Origin: JAFGIN01 sp050301235
GTDB lineage: Bacteria > Fibrobacterota > Chitinivibrionia > Chitinivibrionales > Chitinispirillaceae
DNA: 30,219 nt
Assembly: GCA_050301235.1 (NCBI GenBank)
Contig: JBNKZD010000064.1
Location: 1 to 30,219 of the forward strand
Reading direction: 5' to 3'
The position numbers and the translations under genes are program-made. Every line of letters begins with the position of its first letter. Within the stretch, counting starts at the first letter, position 1. A model generated the notes under the pieces. The model did not search any database and had not been told where the DNA came from. It worked only from the letters and a program-made list of their open reading frames with translations. Shown one piece after another: positions 8,387 through 16,337 of the stretch.

Positions 8387-9135
8387 AAATCGGTATAGAT
8401 GTAGGAAGTACTGCAGTAAAAGTAGTTTTTGTTAAAAACGGTACTATGGTCTGGAACAAAGCAGTTCCAACACAACCCGGGCAACAGATGATAGTAGACA
8501 GACTTATAGAAGAAGGGCTCCATGCACTTTCTATTGAAAGAAATAATATCGGAAAAATATGCGCTACCGGTTATGGAAGAAAACTGATAAAAAATGTAGA
8601 TTTAATTATAGACGAAATAACAGCCAATGCTCAGGGGGCTTTCAAGCTAAACGGTGAAAATGCCGGTACAATCGTGAATATTGGAGGGCAGGATGTCAAG
8701 ATCATTAAGTTTGATGAAAAGGGAAAAGTAGTCGACTTCAAAATGAATGATAAGTGTGCAGCAGGAACCGGGCGTTTTTTCGAAATGGCTGCAGTGATTC
8801 TTGACACCCCTTTGAATGAGTTTGGGGACATTGACGCGCAGACTACACGTTCTGTCAGTATAAACAGTACCTGCGCTGTTTTTGCGGAAAGCGAAATTGT
8901 ATCGCTTCTTGCAGAAGGAGTTAACAAGAGCTCTATTGTAAGAGGCCTCAATGAAGCGATATCACGACGGGTTGCGAATCTTGCGGGAAATATGGATATT
9001 GGAGAAGTGGTCTATCTGGATGGGGGACCAGCTCTCAATAATGGACTTCTCAGGTCCCTGGAAGAAGTATTTTTTTGTGACATTCTAAGATTCCCAAATC
9101 CTCAGTTTACGGTTGGATATGGATGTACAATCTGA
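8383..9135 (+). CDS. ATP-dependent activase/reductase (HgdC/BadF-type, acyl-CoA dehydratase activator)
   Basis: 250 aa, the usual size of single-domain activases. This ASKHA-fold ATPase forms a homodimer holding one [4Fe-4S] cluster and couples ATP hydrolysis to very low-potential electron transfer. Visible motifs are the phosphate loop IGIDVGSTAVKVV at the start, IGGQDVKIIKF near 100-110, the cluster cysteine in NDKCAAGTGRF (Cys125) and the second in STCAVFAESEI (Cys164). YLDGGPALNN gives the adenosine motif. It overlaps the preceding gene by ATGA, so it is almost certainly that protein's dedicated reductase. Association with cobalamin genes rather than an acyl-CoA pathway is unusual. Confidence 0.92.
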   Translation: MKIGIDVGSTAVKVVFVKNGTMVWNKAVPTQPGQQMIVDRLIEEGLHALSIERNNIGKICATGYGRKLIKNVDLIIDEITANAQGAFKLNGENAGTIVNIGGQDVKIIKFDEKGKVVDFKMNDKCAAGTGRFFEMAAVILDTPLNEFGDIDAQTTRSVSINSTCAVFAESEIVSLLAEGVNKSSIVRGLNEAISRRVANLAGNMDIGEVVYLDGGPALNNGLLRSLEEVFFCDILRFPNPQFTVGYGCTI

Positions 9136-9473
9136 GGTAACGAAATAGTTTGATCTTCGAACATCCCGTCTTCAAGTATGTTCCTGCAGTCGTGCCATGG
9201 ACTCTGCTGAAAATCCTGAAACCACTGGTGATGAGCAGTAATGCAAAGGCACTTCAATAATCTTCAGGTATAGATCTGAACTAATATATTCAATTATTTT
9301 CATTGAAATTATTTCAACATCACCAGTTTGATTTTATTTTCCAGAACAATGAGTAAGCCTAATTAAAAAAAAACTGCAGAAGTGTTCCGAAGGTAAGGAA
9401 AAGGTAAAAAACAGGTACATAATCCTGCAATTCGGCCCTCTTGCTTACTTTTCAGTTAAATTTGAACTTTGAT
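9136..9473. other. Spacer between activase gene and cbiB
   Basis: 338 bases. No gene, riboswitch consensus or clear terminator was recognised. One plus-strand frame (about 9154-9261, translation including FEHPVFKYVPAVVPW) looks faintly protein-like but has no start or family match and may be a remnant. The 3' half is AT-rich and could hold a secondary promoter for cbiB-cobD. A TTG at 9441 keeps the cbiB frame open, but nothing homologous to CbiB lies before 9474. Confidence 0.4.
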
Positions 9474-10439
9474 ATGACCCCTTTAATTCTGCTCAGTGCA
9501 TCAATAACAGACCTGCTATTGGGTGATCCCCGCTGGCTTCCACATCCGATATGCTGGATCGGAAAACTGATCGCATTTGCAGAGCGACTGCTGTATCCAA
9601 AAAAAAGGTCTGGAAAAAGGGAGTTCGTTGCCGGCATTATCGTCTGTTTTATCATTATTTTTGTGAGTGCGGGCAGTGTCTGGATAATTCTGCAGATAAG
9701 CCAGATTATCTCTTCAGTACTGTTTTTTCTGATGCAGGTGATAATAGGATTCTATTGTCTATCAGCGCGATCGCTTATAGATGCTGCTCTTCAAGTACGA
9801 AAACACCTTAATATTAATGATCTCCCTGGAGCGCGCAAAGCACTATCTATGATTGTTGGACGCGATACCGCAAATCTCGATGAATCTGGTATTGTTTGCG
9901 CTACGGTGGAAACGGTTGCAGAGAATATCACAGATGGGATCATTTCGCCGCTGATCTATTTTGCTTTGGGAGGGCCGGTTGCAGCAATCGCTTTCAAAGC
10001 GGTGAGCACGATGGATTCTATGATTGGCTACAAAAATGAGCGGTATCGCCATTTCGGGACATGTGCCGCAAGGCTGGATGATGTACTGAATTTTATGCCG
10101 GCGCGCATTACAGCTTTTATATTAATCCCATTGGCTGCTTTTATTACAGGAAATAACTGGAAGAAAGCGATGCAAATAGCAAAACGCGACCGGTTGAAAC
10201 ACGAAAGTCCTAACAGCGCGCATGGCGAAGCTGCGATGGCTGGAGCGCTCGATATTCAACTTGGGGGAGGAGCATATTATGGTGGGATGTTTTCGTCAAG
10301 GCCGTATCTTGGTGATGGTGAAAGCGTGGCTGATAAAAGAGATATTTCAGGAGCTTGCCGGATAACGTTTGCTGTAACGTTGATTGCCGTTGTAGTTATT
10401 GTGTTGATTCAATATACGGTTAAGAGTATCTGTCTATGA
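9474..10439 (+). CDS. cbiB: Adenosylcobinamide-phosphate synthase (CbiB/CobD family)
   Basis: 321 aa from the ATG at 9474, normal for CbiB. This integral membrane enzyme attaches aminopropanol (phosphate) or ethanolamine to adenosylcobyric acid. The N-terminus carries the diagnostic DLLLGDPRWLPHPICWIGK. Several hydrophobic helices follow (residues about 43-63, 65-85 and the C-terminal helix), and NSAHGEAAMAGALDIQLGG matches the conserved late loop. The stretch EFVAGI after the basic linker is also typical. The ribosome-binding site is weak. The stop overlaps the next start (ATGA, 10436-10439), and the partner supplies the aminopropanol phosphate. A TTG start at 9441 is less likely. Confidence 0.93.
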   Translation: MTPLILLSASITDLLLGDPRWLPHPICWIGKLIAFAERLLYPKKRSGKREFVAGIIVCFIIIFVSAGSVWIILQISQIISSVLFFLMQVIIGFYCLSARSLIDAALQVRKHLNINDLPGARKALSMIVGRDTANLDESGIVCATVETVAENITDGIISPLIYFALGGPVAAIAFKAVSTMDSMIGYKNERYRHFGTCAARLDDVLNFMPARITAFILIPLAAFITGNNWKKAMQIAKRDRLKHESPNSAHGEAAMAGALDIQLGGGAYYGGMFSSRPYLGDGESVADKRDISGACRITFAVTLIAVVVIVLIQYTVKSICL

Positions 10440-11506
10440 ATGTTATCCACCAGGAGAAAAAAACTATAGAAAATCAAACATTTCAGATCCATGGAAGTAT
10501 TCCTTACCAGGATTTGCGCAGACTGGGAATAAAAGCCGAAGATATACTTGATTTCAGCGCTACGGTCAATCCATATCCGCTGCCAGATAAAATTATCAAA
10601 TGTTTCAGTCCTGAACAGATTGCAGGATATCCTGACAACCAATGTTACGATGTTATTAATGCATTGCATAGTCACTACAATATCCCTGAAGAGTGCTTTA
10701 CGGTTAATGTTGGCACCAGTGAGATAATTTATAACTTTCCGCATCTGTTTAAACGTCCGATACAATTTAGCCCGACCTATGGCGATTACCGCTTTGCGTT
10801 TACACGGTCAGGTCGTGAGATGATGACAATCGATTATCCTGTTGATAGTGAATCACTGAACATGGCGGTTGATACAATCAAAAAAACTGAAGCCGATCTA
10901 CTGATAATATGCAATCCAAACAACCCTGATGGAAAACAAATGCACCACACAGATATCGAGATGCTATGTCGACTGTTACCGGATGCGGTCATTTGTATCG
11001 ATGAAAGTTACCAGGAGATGAGTGATAGTTGTGAGACATTTGTACCGCGAATCACTGAATTCTCAAATGTCCTGATCCTGAAATCGTTTACCAAGCCATT
11101 CGGGCTGGGAGGTCTGCGTACCGGCTATGCGGCTGGATCCCCGGAAATAATACATAGAATAAAAAAAAGTTCGTTACCCTGGGGAATCTCCACGATTGCT
11201 CAGAGAATCATCCCTGTACTGTTTGAAGAGATGGAATATTTTAGAAATCAGTGGAAATTGATTTTAGAAAATAGAAACCAATTATGTAATGTATTTGAGA
11301 ATTCAGGGATGCAAGTTAGAAAATCTGTTTGTCCATTTTTTCTACTAAACGTAGGCAATTCTGAACAGGTAAGACAGAAGCTTCTAATGAAGCACAGAAT
11401 TGCTGTAAGAAGTTGCTCTTCGTTTGGTTATCCGGAACTGCTCAGAATAATGCCGGGGGATAAGGCAAAAAATCAGGTTTTGCTGGATGCACTTGTGGAA
11501 ATGTAG
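10436..11506 (+). CDS. cobD: Threonine-phosphate decarboxylase-like PLP enzyme (CobD/CobC)
   Basis: 356 aa, class I/II aminotransferase fold. In cobalamin biosynthesis the family decarboxylates L-threonine O-3-phosphate to (R)-1-amino-2-propanol phosphate, the linker attached by CbiB. Supporting motifs are IHGSIPYQDL and ILDFSATVNPYPLP at the N-terminus (the HGG..DFS.N.NP signature), CNPNNPDG, IDESYQEM, and the PLP lysine Lys220 in SFTKPFGLGGLRTGY. Translation is coupled to cbiB by a 4-base overlap. Histidinol-phosphate aminotransferase is the nearest alternative by fold, but the DFSATVNP region and the cbiB partner decide for CobD. It ends the plus-strand operon and faces the btuD-like gene tail to tail. 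Confidence 0.88.
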   Translation: MNVIHQEKKTIENQTFQIHGSIPYQDLRRLGIKAEDILDFSATVNPYPLPDKIIKCFSPEQIAGYPDNQCYDVINALHSHYNIPEECFTVNVGTSEIIYNFPHLFKRPIQFSPTYGDYRFAFTRSGREMMTIDYPVDSESLNMAVDTIKKTEADLLIICNPNNPDGKQMHHTDIEMLCRLLPDAVICIDESYQEMSDSCETFVPRITEFSNVLILKSFTKPFGLGGLRTGYAAGSPEIIHRIKKSSLPWGISTIAQRIIPVLFEEMEYFRNQWKLILENRNQLCNVFENSGMQVRKSVCPFFLLNVGNSEQVRQKLLMKHRIAVRSCSSFGYPELLRIMPGDKAKNQVLLDALVEM

Positions 11507-11738
11507 AAATACAGGAATAACAGTTATTGCGGGTATAGCAGAAAATGCAATCATTTGAAATGCAACAGCATCATTTTCGCTCAAAATTTCTTCAGCGAAC
11601 GTTGGATTTTCCCAAGTAATATAGCAAATTTGTTGTAAAAATAACAAGTTTCTGCAATGTCAGTGTGAATTAGTGCAGTGGACCTGCTGGCAGTAGTGCA
11701 CGAACATACAGCGATTTAAAATACTTTCCAGGCAGAAC
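11507..11738. other. Convergent intergenic region
   Basis: 232 bases between the stops of the cobD-like gene and the ABC ATPase gene. No classical hairpin with U-run was found on either strand. A TAGTGCA direct repeat occurs around 11672 and 11693 but is too short to mean much. Any terminator for the two converging operons is not obvious. Confidence 0.4.
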
Positions 11739-12506
11739 TCACATACCGGCAACTGCAATATGGGGGATACCATGATGGTCGTAAATTTTTACCTCTATGC
11801 CGAAAGCTTCTCTGATGTTATCTTTAGTAAAAACTTCAAAAGGCGTTCCCTTTGCAAATACAGTCCCGTTATGGACCAGAATGACTGTGTCGGAAAATGC
11901 GGATGCAAAATTGAGGTCATGGATAGCGAGGACAGAAATTATTCCCTTTTCATGCGCTAATTTTCGAATAAGCTGCATAATCTGCAGCTGATGTTGAAGG
12001 TCGAGATTGTTAGTTGGCTCATCGAAGAGAAGGATATCTGCACCCTGGGTAAGTGCTCGTGCAATAAGGACCTGCTGCTGTTCGCCTCCACTGAGCTGAT
12101 TGAACTGGCGGTGGGCGTATTTTCCAAGTCCCATCATTTCCAGAACATCTGCAGTGATCTCTTCATCGCGTCGGGTGAACCTGACCGGCGAATGCGGAAA
12201 TCTTCCGGTGAGCACGGTGTCGAAAACTGTTGATGGAAAAAGTTGTTCACACTTTTGTGCAAGATAGCCGATCTGTCGTGCGCGCTGACGTTGATTCATC
12301 GACAAAACGTTATCTCCGTTGATTTGTACTGACCCTTTTACCGGTTTTAAAATCATGTTGATGCATTTAAGCAGTGTTGATTTACCGGCGCCGTTGCGTC
12401 CGACAATCGCAACAACCTGACTGCGGTCAATACTAAATGAAACACCTGAAAACACCGGGTGCGGTCCGTATCGAAATTCGAGCCAATCGATTTTCAAAGT
12501 CACCAT
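11739..12506 (-). CDS. ABC transporter ATPase, FecE/BtuD type (metal-chelate or corrinoid import)
   Basis: 255 aa from the ATG at 12506. The frame stays open to 12752, but that stretch lies inside the permease gene and has no ATPase homology. Visible elements are Walker A GRNGAGKST, the Q-loop region YLAQKCEQLFPSTV, the ABC signature LSGGEQQQVLIARAL, Walker B ILLFDEPTNNLDL and the switch His in VLAIHDLNFA. The sequence fits the ATPases of iron-siderophore, heme and B12 importers. It overlaps the permease stop by 7 bases, as in a coupled operon. Substrate assignment rests on neighbours: BtuCDF-like by family, but without a B12 riboswitch in front of this operon. Confidence 0.92.
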   Translation of the reverse strand: MVTLKIDWLEFRYGPHPVFSGVSFSIDRSQVVAIVGRNGAGKSTLLKCINMILKPVKGSVQINGDNVLSMNQRQRARQIGYLAQKCEQLFPSTVFDTVLTGRFPHSPVRFTRRDEEITADVLEMMGLGKYAHRQFNQLSGGEQQQVLIARALTQGADILLFDEPTNNLDLQHQLQIMQLIRKLAHEKGIISVLAIHDLNFASAFSDTVILVHNGTVFAKGTPFEVFTKDNIREAFGIEVKIYDHHGIPHIAVAGM

Positions 12507-13558
12507 GCGCGTTGTCCCTGTTTGCGGATGATCAGCCACAAGAGAAGTGGACCGCCGACAAATGAGGTGATTATCCCTACCGGAAGTACTGCGGGTTCGA
12601 TGATACTGATTGACACAATATCCGCTCCCAGAAGAAATGCCGCACCGAAGAGCCCGGATGCCGGCATCAGGTATCGCGCATCGTTTCCAATTAGTAACCT
12701 GACAATATGTGGCGCAACCAGTCCGACAAATCCTATTATACCTGTAAAGCATGTGATCGATGATGAAATTATTGCAGTCAGTACAAGTACCGTCAGTCTG
12801 GTTCTTTCGACATCAAGACCAAGGCTGGTAGCACTCTCGTCGCCTGTGTTAAGAGCATTCAGCTTCTGGTTCTGCAAAAAAAGGAGTGGGAGAACAACAA
12901 TCAGTACAGAAAAGAGAACTGCAATATCGTTCCAGGTCGCCCGCCCCAGATTCCCCATCATCCAGAGTGACAGTGATTTAAGTTCTTCAGAATTTGAAAA
13001 ATAGGTGAGCAGGGTACTTATTGAGGAAAAAATAAAATTCATGGCGATACCCGCCAGTATCAGCATACCATGTCCTGTGACCCCCGCTCGCGAAATGATA
13101 AAAACAACTGCACATGGCAAAAGAGAAAATACAAATGCGTTTGTTATGAGCATGTATCGTCCGCCAATAAGTGAAAACCCTGCGAGGATTGCAAGGCCTG
13201 CCCCCAATGCTGCTCCTGAAGACACACCAAGCGTCAGAGGGGAGGCAAGAGGGTTGCGCAACACTACCTGCATCTGCATTCCGGCAATAGATAAACCCAG
13301 GCCACTCAGAATTGCCAGTATAATTCTCGGTAATCTGATGCTGGTAATGACCATGACTGCACTGTCCGGAACCGGGAATCTGCATCCAAAAAATCCGTTG
13401 GCAAGAGCTTTGATAATATGCGTGGTTTCAAATTTAATTGGACCTGTTCCGCAACCGGTAATTGCTAAAATAACAATGCACAGCAGCAGGACAAGAATGA
13501 GAACCATTTTGAGATAAATTGAATTCCGGTATTGACTGTGTATTGTGTGTGAATTCAC
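12500..13558 (-). CDS. ABC transporter permease, FecCD/BtuC family
   Basis: About 352 aa with the many hydrophobic helices of the FecCD/BtuC fold. GCGTGPIKF follows helix 1. The conserved RLPRIILAILSGLGLSIAG segment, NPLASPLTLGVSSGAALGA and the late FVGLVAPHIVRLLIGND coupling-helix region are unmistakable. I prefer the GTG at 13558, which lies 4 bases beyond the preceding stop with AGG 7 bases upstream. An ATG at 13591 (29-base overlap) and an ATG at 13507 are possible. It forms the membrane channel for the ATPase at 11739-12506 and the lipoprotein at 13563-14663. Family members import siderophores, heme, cobalamin and other metal chelates. Confidence 0.92.
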   Translation of the reverse strand: MNSHTIHSQYRNSIYLKMVLILVLLLCIVILAITGCGTGPIKFETTHIIKALANGFFGCRFPVPDSAVMVITSIRLPRIILAILSGLGLSIAGMQMQVVLRNPLASPLTLGVSSGAALGAGLAILAGFSLIGGRYMLITNAFVFSLLPCAVVFIISRAGVTGHGMLILAGIAMNFIFSSISTLLTYFSNSEELKSLSLWMMGNLGRATWNDIAVLFSVLIVVLPLLFLQNQKLNALNTGDESATSLGLDVERTRLTVLVLTAIISSSITCFTGIIGFVGLVAPHIVRLLIGNDARYLMPASGLFGAAFLLGADIVSISIIEPAVLPVGIITSFVGGPLLLWLIIRKQGQRAW

Positions 13559-13562
13559 GAAG

Positions 13563-14663
13563 TTACCTGTCTGATACCAGTTCGAGTTCATGCGCTATTG
13601 CAGTATACAGACTGTCGGTTCCGTAAAACCTTTTAAATATACGGTCTCCTTCTTTCCGGACATCGAGATCTTTAAATAACTGGGGATGAAAAAGCTTGGC
13701 CATGTAGAGAATCTGTACCAGGGCGCGTTGCTGTGGCCACCAGTTACAGAATGCAGTTGTATAGTAGACCCTGCGATATTTTATGGCATTGACCGATTGC
13801 ATAAGCGGATCATTCAGGACATCGTTTATAGTTACGGGAAGGGCTTTGGTTTGCCCCTGTTTATTCCATTTCTGCTGCTGATACCGTGAAATGAAAATGA
13901 AGTCAGGATTCCACTTGAGAATGTGTTCGCGTGAAACCAGGATTCCACGCTGACCTTTAGCAAAGTTTTTAGCATCACGTGCGACATTAATGCCGCCGCC
14001 AAGTTCTATTGGATCGAATTCACTGACCGTATTAAGTATATCTCCGGTCCAGCTGGTCCATGCAAAATAGACTTTCGGCCTGGCCGAGTCCGGCAGGGAA
14101 GAAGTGACAGATATTACAGGATGTACGACATCTGCGATAAATTTTTTCAGGCTGTCTGCATTTTCCTGAAGACGCAATGCTTTCCCGATGAGATCAATCT
14201 GCAGGTTAAATATGTCAAGCATTGGAACATCTGATGGGAATGAGATGGAAACGACCGTCGCCCTGGTTTTTGAGGCAAATGCTGCAACGTCTGGTTGCGA
14301 TACAAAAATGAGGTCTGGTGCAAGAGAAGCGATAAGTTCGGTATTTGCACCAAAGTCTCCGACATCCGGCAGTGCAAGCAGTGATCCAGCACAACCACGC
14401 TCCTCTTCAGGAAGTACACAGGAGTGTGAAACACCGACAAGCTTATTGCATCCACCCATGGCTACGATCAGGCGTGTATACATCGTAAATGGAGAAACCA
14501 CACGGTTGACAACAGCAGGTATGGTGACAGTTCGACCGGAAGCATCGATAAGGTTATCTGATGCGGGCGCTTTAACTTCCGATTGTTTTGATGTGCGGTT
14601 TCCACAACCGGTTGTGAATAGCGATACAGCCATCAGGAAAGGATACAACAGTTTTCGTTTCAT
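13563..14663 (-). CDS. ABC transporter substrate-binding lipoprotein (BtuF/FepB-type)
   Basis: 366 aa. The N-terminus is a lipoprotein signal (MKRKLLYPFLMAVSLFTTGC) with the acylated cysteine at Cys20. The cluster B/class III binding-protein fold follows: LIDASGRTVTIPAVVNRVV, a first lobe with LIASLAPDLIFVS, a long linking helix, then WNPDFIFIS in the second lobe. The mature protein should sit in the periplasm, tethered to the inner membrane, and deliver ligand to the FecCD-type permease. Its start overlaps the FmdE-like stop (ATGA, 14660-14663). The ligand is unknown; corrinoid, siderophore, heme or a nickel/cobalt chelate are all compatible. Confidence 0.9.
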   Translation of the reverse strand: MKRKLLYPFLMAVSLFTTGCGNRTSKQSEVKAPASDNLIDASGRTVTIPAVVNRVVSPFTMYTRLIVAMGGCNKLVGVSHSCVLPEEERGCAGSLLALPDVGDFGANTELIASLAPDLIFVSQPDVAAFASKTRATVVSISFPSDVPMLDIFNLQIDLIGKALRLQENADSLKKFIADVVHPVISVTSSLPDSARPKVYFAWTSWTGDILNTVSEFDPIELGGGINVARDAKNFAKGQRGILVSREHILKWNPDFIFISRYQQQKWNKQGQTKALPVTINDVLNDPLMQSVNAIKYRRVYYTTAFCNWWPQQRALVQILYMAKLFHPQLFKDLDVRKEGDRIFKRFYGTDSLYTAIAHELELVSDR

Positions 14664-15391
14664 TGGCAGAGCGCCTTTGCAGTAGCGATTCCTTTACCGA
14701 TTACCATCCGGTATTCTTCTCCGGCGCAGGTGATGCATACTGGCTTGCCGCTACGAAAAACGGCACGCGATTCCATGACCTTCTCTCCACAGACACTGCA
14801 CTCCTGAGAATCCATGATAGGAGCGAATGGAAGGTCGGGGGTAGCAATTTCTGAAATGGTAAAAAGTGAATCCGAGGTCATATTAACTGTGGCAAATGAA
14901 CGTGCAATCCAGATCTCTTTCATACGGATATTTTCAGCTTCCGTAAGTTTTTCCCTCCGTTTGACCGCCTTTTCAAAAAGAGCATTTCCTTCGTCGTCTT
15001 CAGCTGTATTGCCCGAATTGAATTCAAAGGACTTTACAACTATACGAATAGCATTTGCGGCTCCGCGTCGATAAAACACCGCTGCCGTTCTGCCCAGATC
15101 CTTATAAACAAGCGCATTGTTGCCCAACGTACACCCGGCTGCAAACTGAATTCCGTCAACAAAGCAGCTATTGCCTTCCGATACCGCCATAATCTCTTCC
15201 ATACCGGTGTTATCGGTTATCCCAAGTTTTCCAAATGCTGCTTCAACAGCTTTTACGCCAAGAGCCAGACCAGGGCAGTAATGCCCATGGAGAATTCCAG
15301 CCAACTCCAGAACCGACTCAATGTTACCATCAAGCAGCAATTGCTGTAATCCGGCACGGGGTTTTTTACGGTTGATTACCAATCCATTCAT
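14660..15391 (-). CDS. FmdE-like protein with C-terminal zinc ribbon
   Basis: 243 aa. The FmdE domain is named after the E subunit of methanogen formylmethanofuran dehydrogenase; its role in bacteria is not settled. It shows HGHYCPGLALGVKAVEAAF and, later, NSCFVDGIQFAAGCTLGN, the conserved His/Cys pairs likely to bind metal. The C-terminal third adds a zinc ribbon CSVCGEKVMESR...CITCAG. No other formylmethanofuran or molybdopterin gene is nearby. It sits between the methyltransferase and the binding protein of an uptake operon, so a role in handling an imported metal or metal chelate is plausible but inferred. An AAAGGAA ribosome-binding site precedes its ATG. Confidence 0.85.
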   Translation of the reverse strand: MNGLVINRKKPRAGLQQLLLDGNIESVLELAGILHGHYCPGLALGVKAVEAAFGKLGITDNTGMEEIMAVSEGNSCFVDGIQFAAGCTLGNNALVYKDLGRTAAVFYRRGAANAIRIVVKSFEFNSGNTAEDDEGNALFEKAVKRREKLTEAENIRMKEIWIARSFATVNMTSDSLFTISEIATPDLPFAPIMDSQECSVCGEKVMESRAVFRSGKPVCITCAGEEYRMVIGKGIATAKALCQ

Positions 15392-15462
15392 AAAAAGATT
15401 CCTTTGATTTTTTGTTTATTTAACATTTCATTGTCTCTAATTTACAGCCCACTGTCTACTGC

Positions 15463-16323
15463 CTACACACGCCACAGCATACTGCCCGTACAGCCGGTCA
15501 TCGTATTTTCAATATATCCATCAACTGCAATTTCATAAAGTGCTGCTCTGATTTTCTCTTCAAGCTCTTTCCCAGGCAACTGGTTTTCAGATCGAAAAAA
15601 GGTAGTGTGGAATGCAACCAGTTCATCAACAGGTTTATTATGTGTCCAACGGACTGTTTCAAACACACAATCCGGAAAATATCCTTCTGCAAAGGTTAGA
15701 TTCCAGGCAAGAGTAAAATTACCTGAAAATGGCTCCGGAGCCCTGCCGTTAAGCTCCTTGAAAAGATGTTCAAGAAGAGGGTTGTTTCTTGGGCCTGCCC
15801 ATGATCGGAACCAGCACCACTCCCTGGATGCATGCATCAATTTCATGAATGAATCCGGTCCGGTAACCGCAGGAGTCATATTCGCAAATACCAGATCAAA
15901 TGCATGTTCAAACTGATATTCTGAAAGGTCAAAAGTTTTCCAGTCGGTTACCATTGAAGTTATATGCCGGAGCTCTTCCGGAAAACTTTCATTTTTCAGT
16001 CTGGTGATCATATTTTCGGAAATGTCCAGACAGACAACCTCGGCGCCTCTTGTGGCAAACTCACGTGCATATCTTCCTGGCCCGCAGCCGACATCAAGAA
16101 TGCGGCTGCCGGTGAATTGGAAACCACAATTGTTCAGCCGCGAAAAAGTTGCATCGATTCGTTCGTCAATATCATCATGCTGCTTCTTTTTTCCATAGTC
16201 ACACGCCATGGAGTTCCATGTTGATTTTGTACTGTATACGGAGAATACGGTATTATTTGCATTATATACATTCCATTGATCAATCCAGAATTCTGTTTGA
16301 TTAAACAAACGATTGTCGTTCAT
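15463..16323 (-). CDS. Class I SAM-dependent methyltransferase in uptake operon
   Basis: 286 aa. Motif I is RILDVGCGPGRYAREF with the acidic VVCLDIS strand after it, and motif post-III region DLVFANMTPAV is also visible. These define a Rossmann-type SAM methyltransferase. The substrate is not visible from sequence. It lies 14 bases after the TonB receptor stop and 71 bases before the FmdE-like gene, with AAAGGATATC as ribosome-binding site, so it is part of the import operon. It might modify the imported ligand or a chelator that is exported and recovered; both are inference. It is not a recognisable cobalamin-pathway C-methyltransferase. Confidence 0.88.
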   Translation of the reverse strand: MNDNRLFNQTEFWIDQWNVYNANNTVFSVYSTKSTWNSMACDYGKKKQHDDIDERIDATFSRLNNCGFQFTGSRILDVGCGPGRYAREFATRGAEVVCLDISENMITRLKNESFPEELRHITSMVTDWKTFDLSEYQFEHAFDLVFANMTPAVTGPDSFMKLMHASREWCWFRSWAGPRNNPLLEHLFKELNGRAPEPFSGNFTLAWNLTFAEGYFPDCVFETVRWTHNKPVDELVAFHTTFFRSENQLPGKELEEKIRAALYEIAVDGYIENTMTGCTGSMLWRV

Positions 16324-16337
16324 GGGAAAGATATCCT

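Noticed and set aside
7154..9135. Fermentative 2-hydroxyglutaryl- or lactyl-CoA dehydratase
   Set aside because: Only one dehydratase-type subunit is present, with no CoA-transferase or acyl-CoA genes, and the genes are inside a corrinoid operon.
11384..11647. 87-codon minus-strand frame between the converging operons
   Set aside because: Half of it is antisense to the cobD-like gene, and the rest shows no motif or ribosome-binding site.
12459..13517. Two long plus-strand frames (181 and 170 codons) opposite the permease gene
   Set aside because: They are antisense to an unmistakable FecCD permease; open antisense frames are common opposite hydrophobic genes, and no family was recognised.
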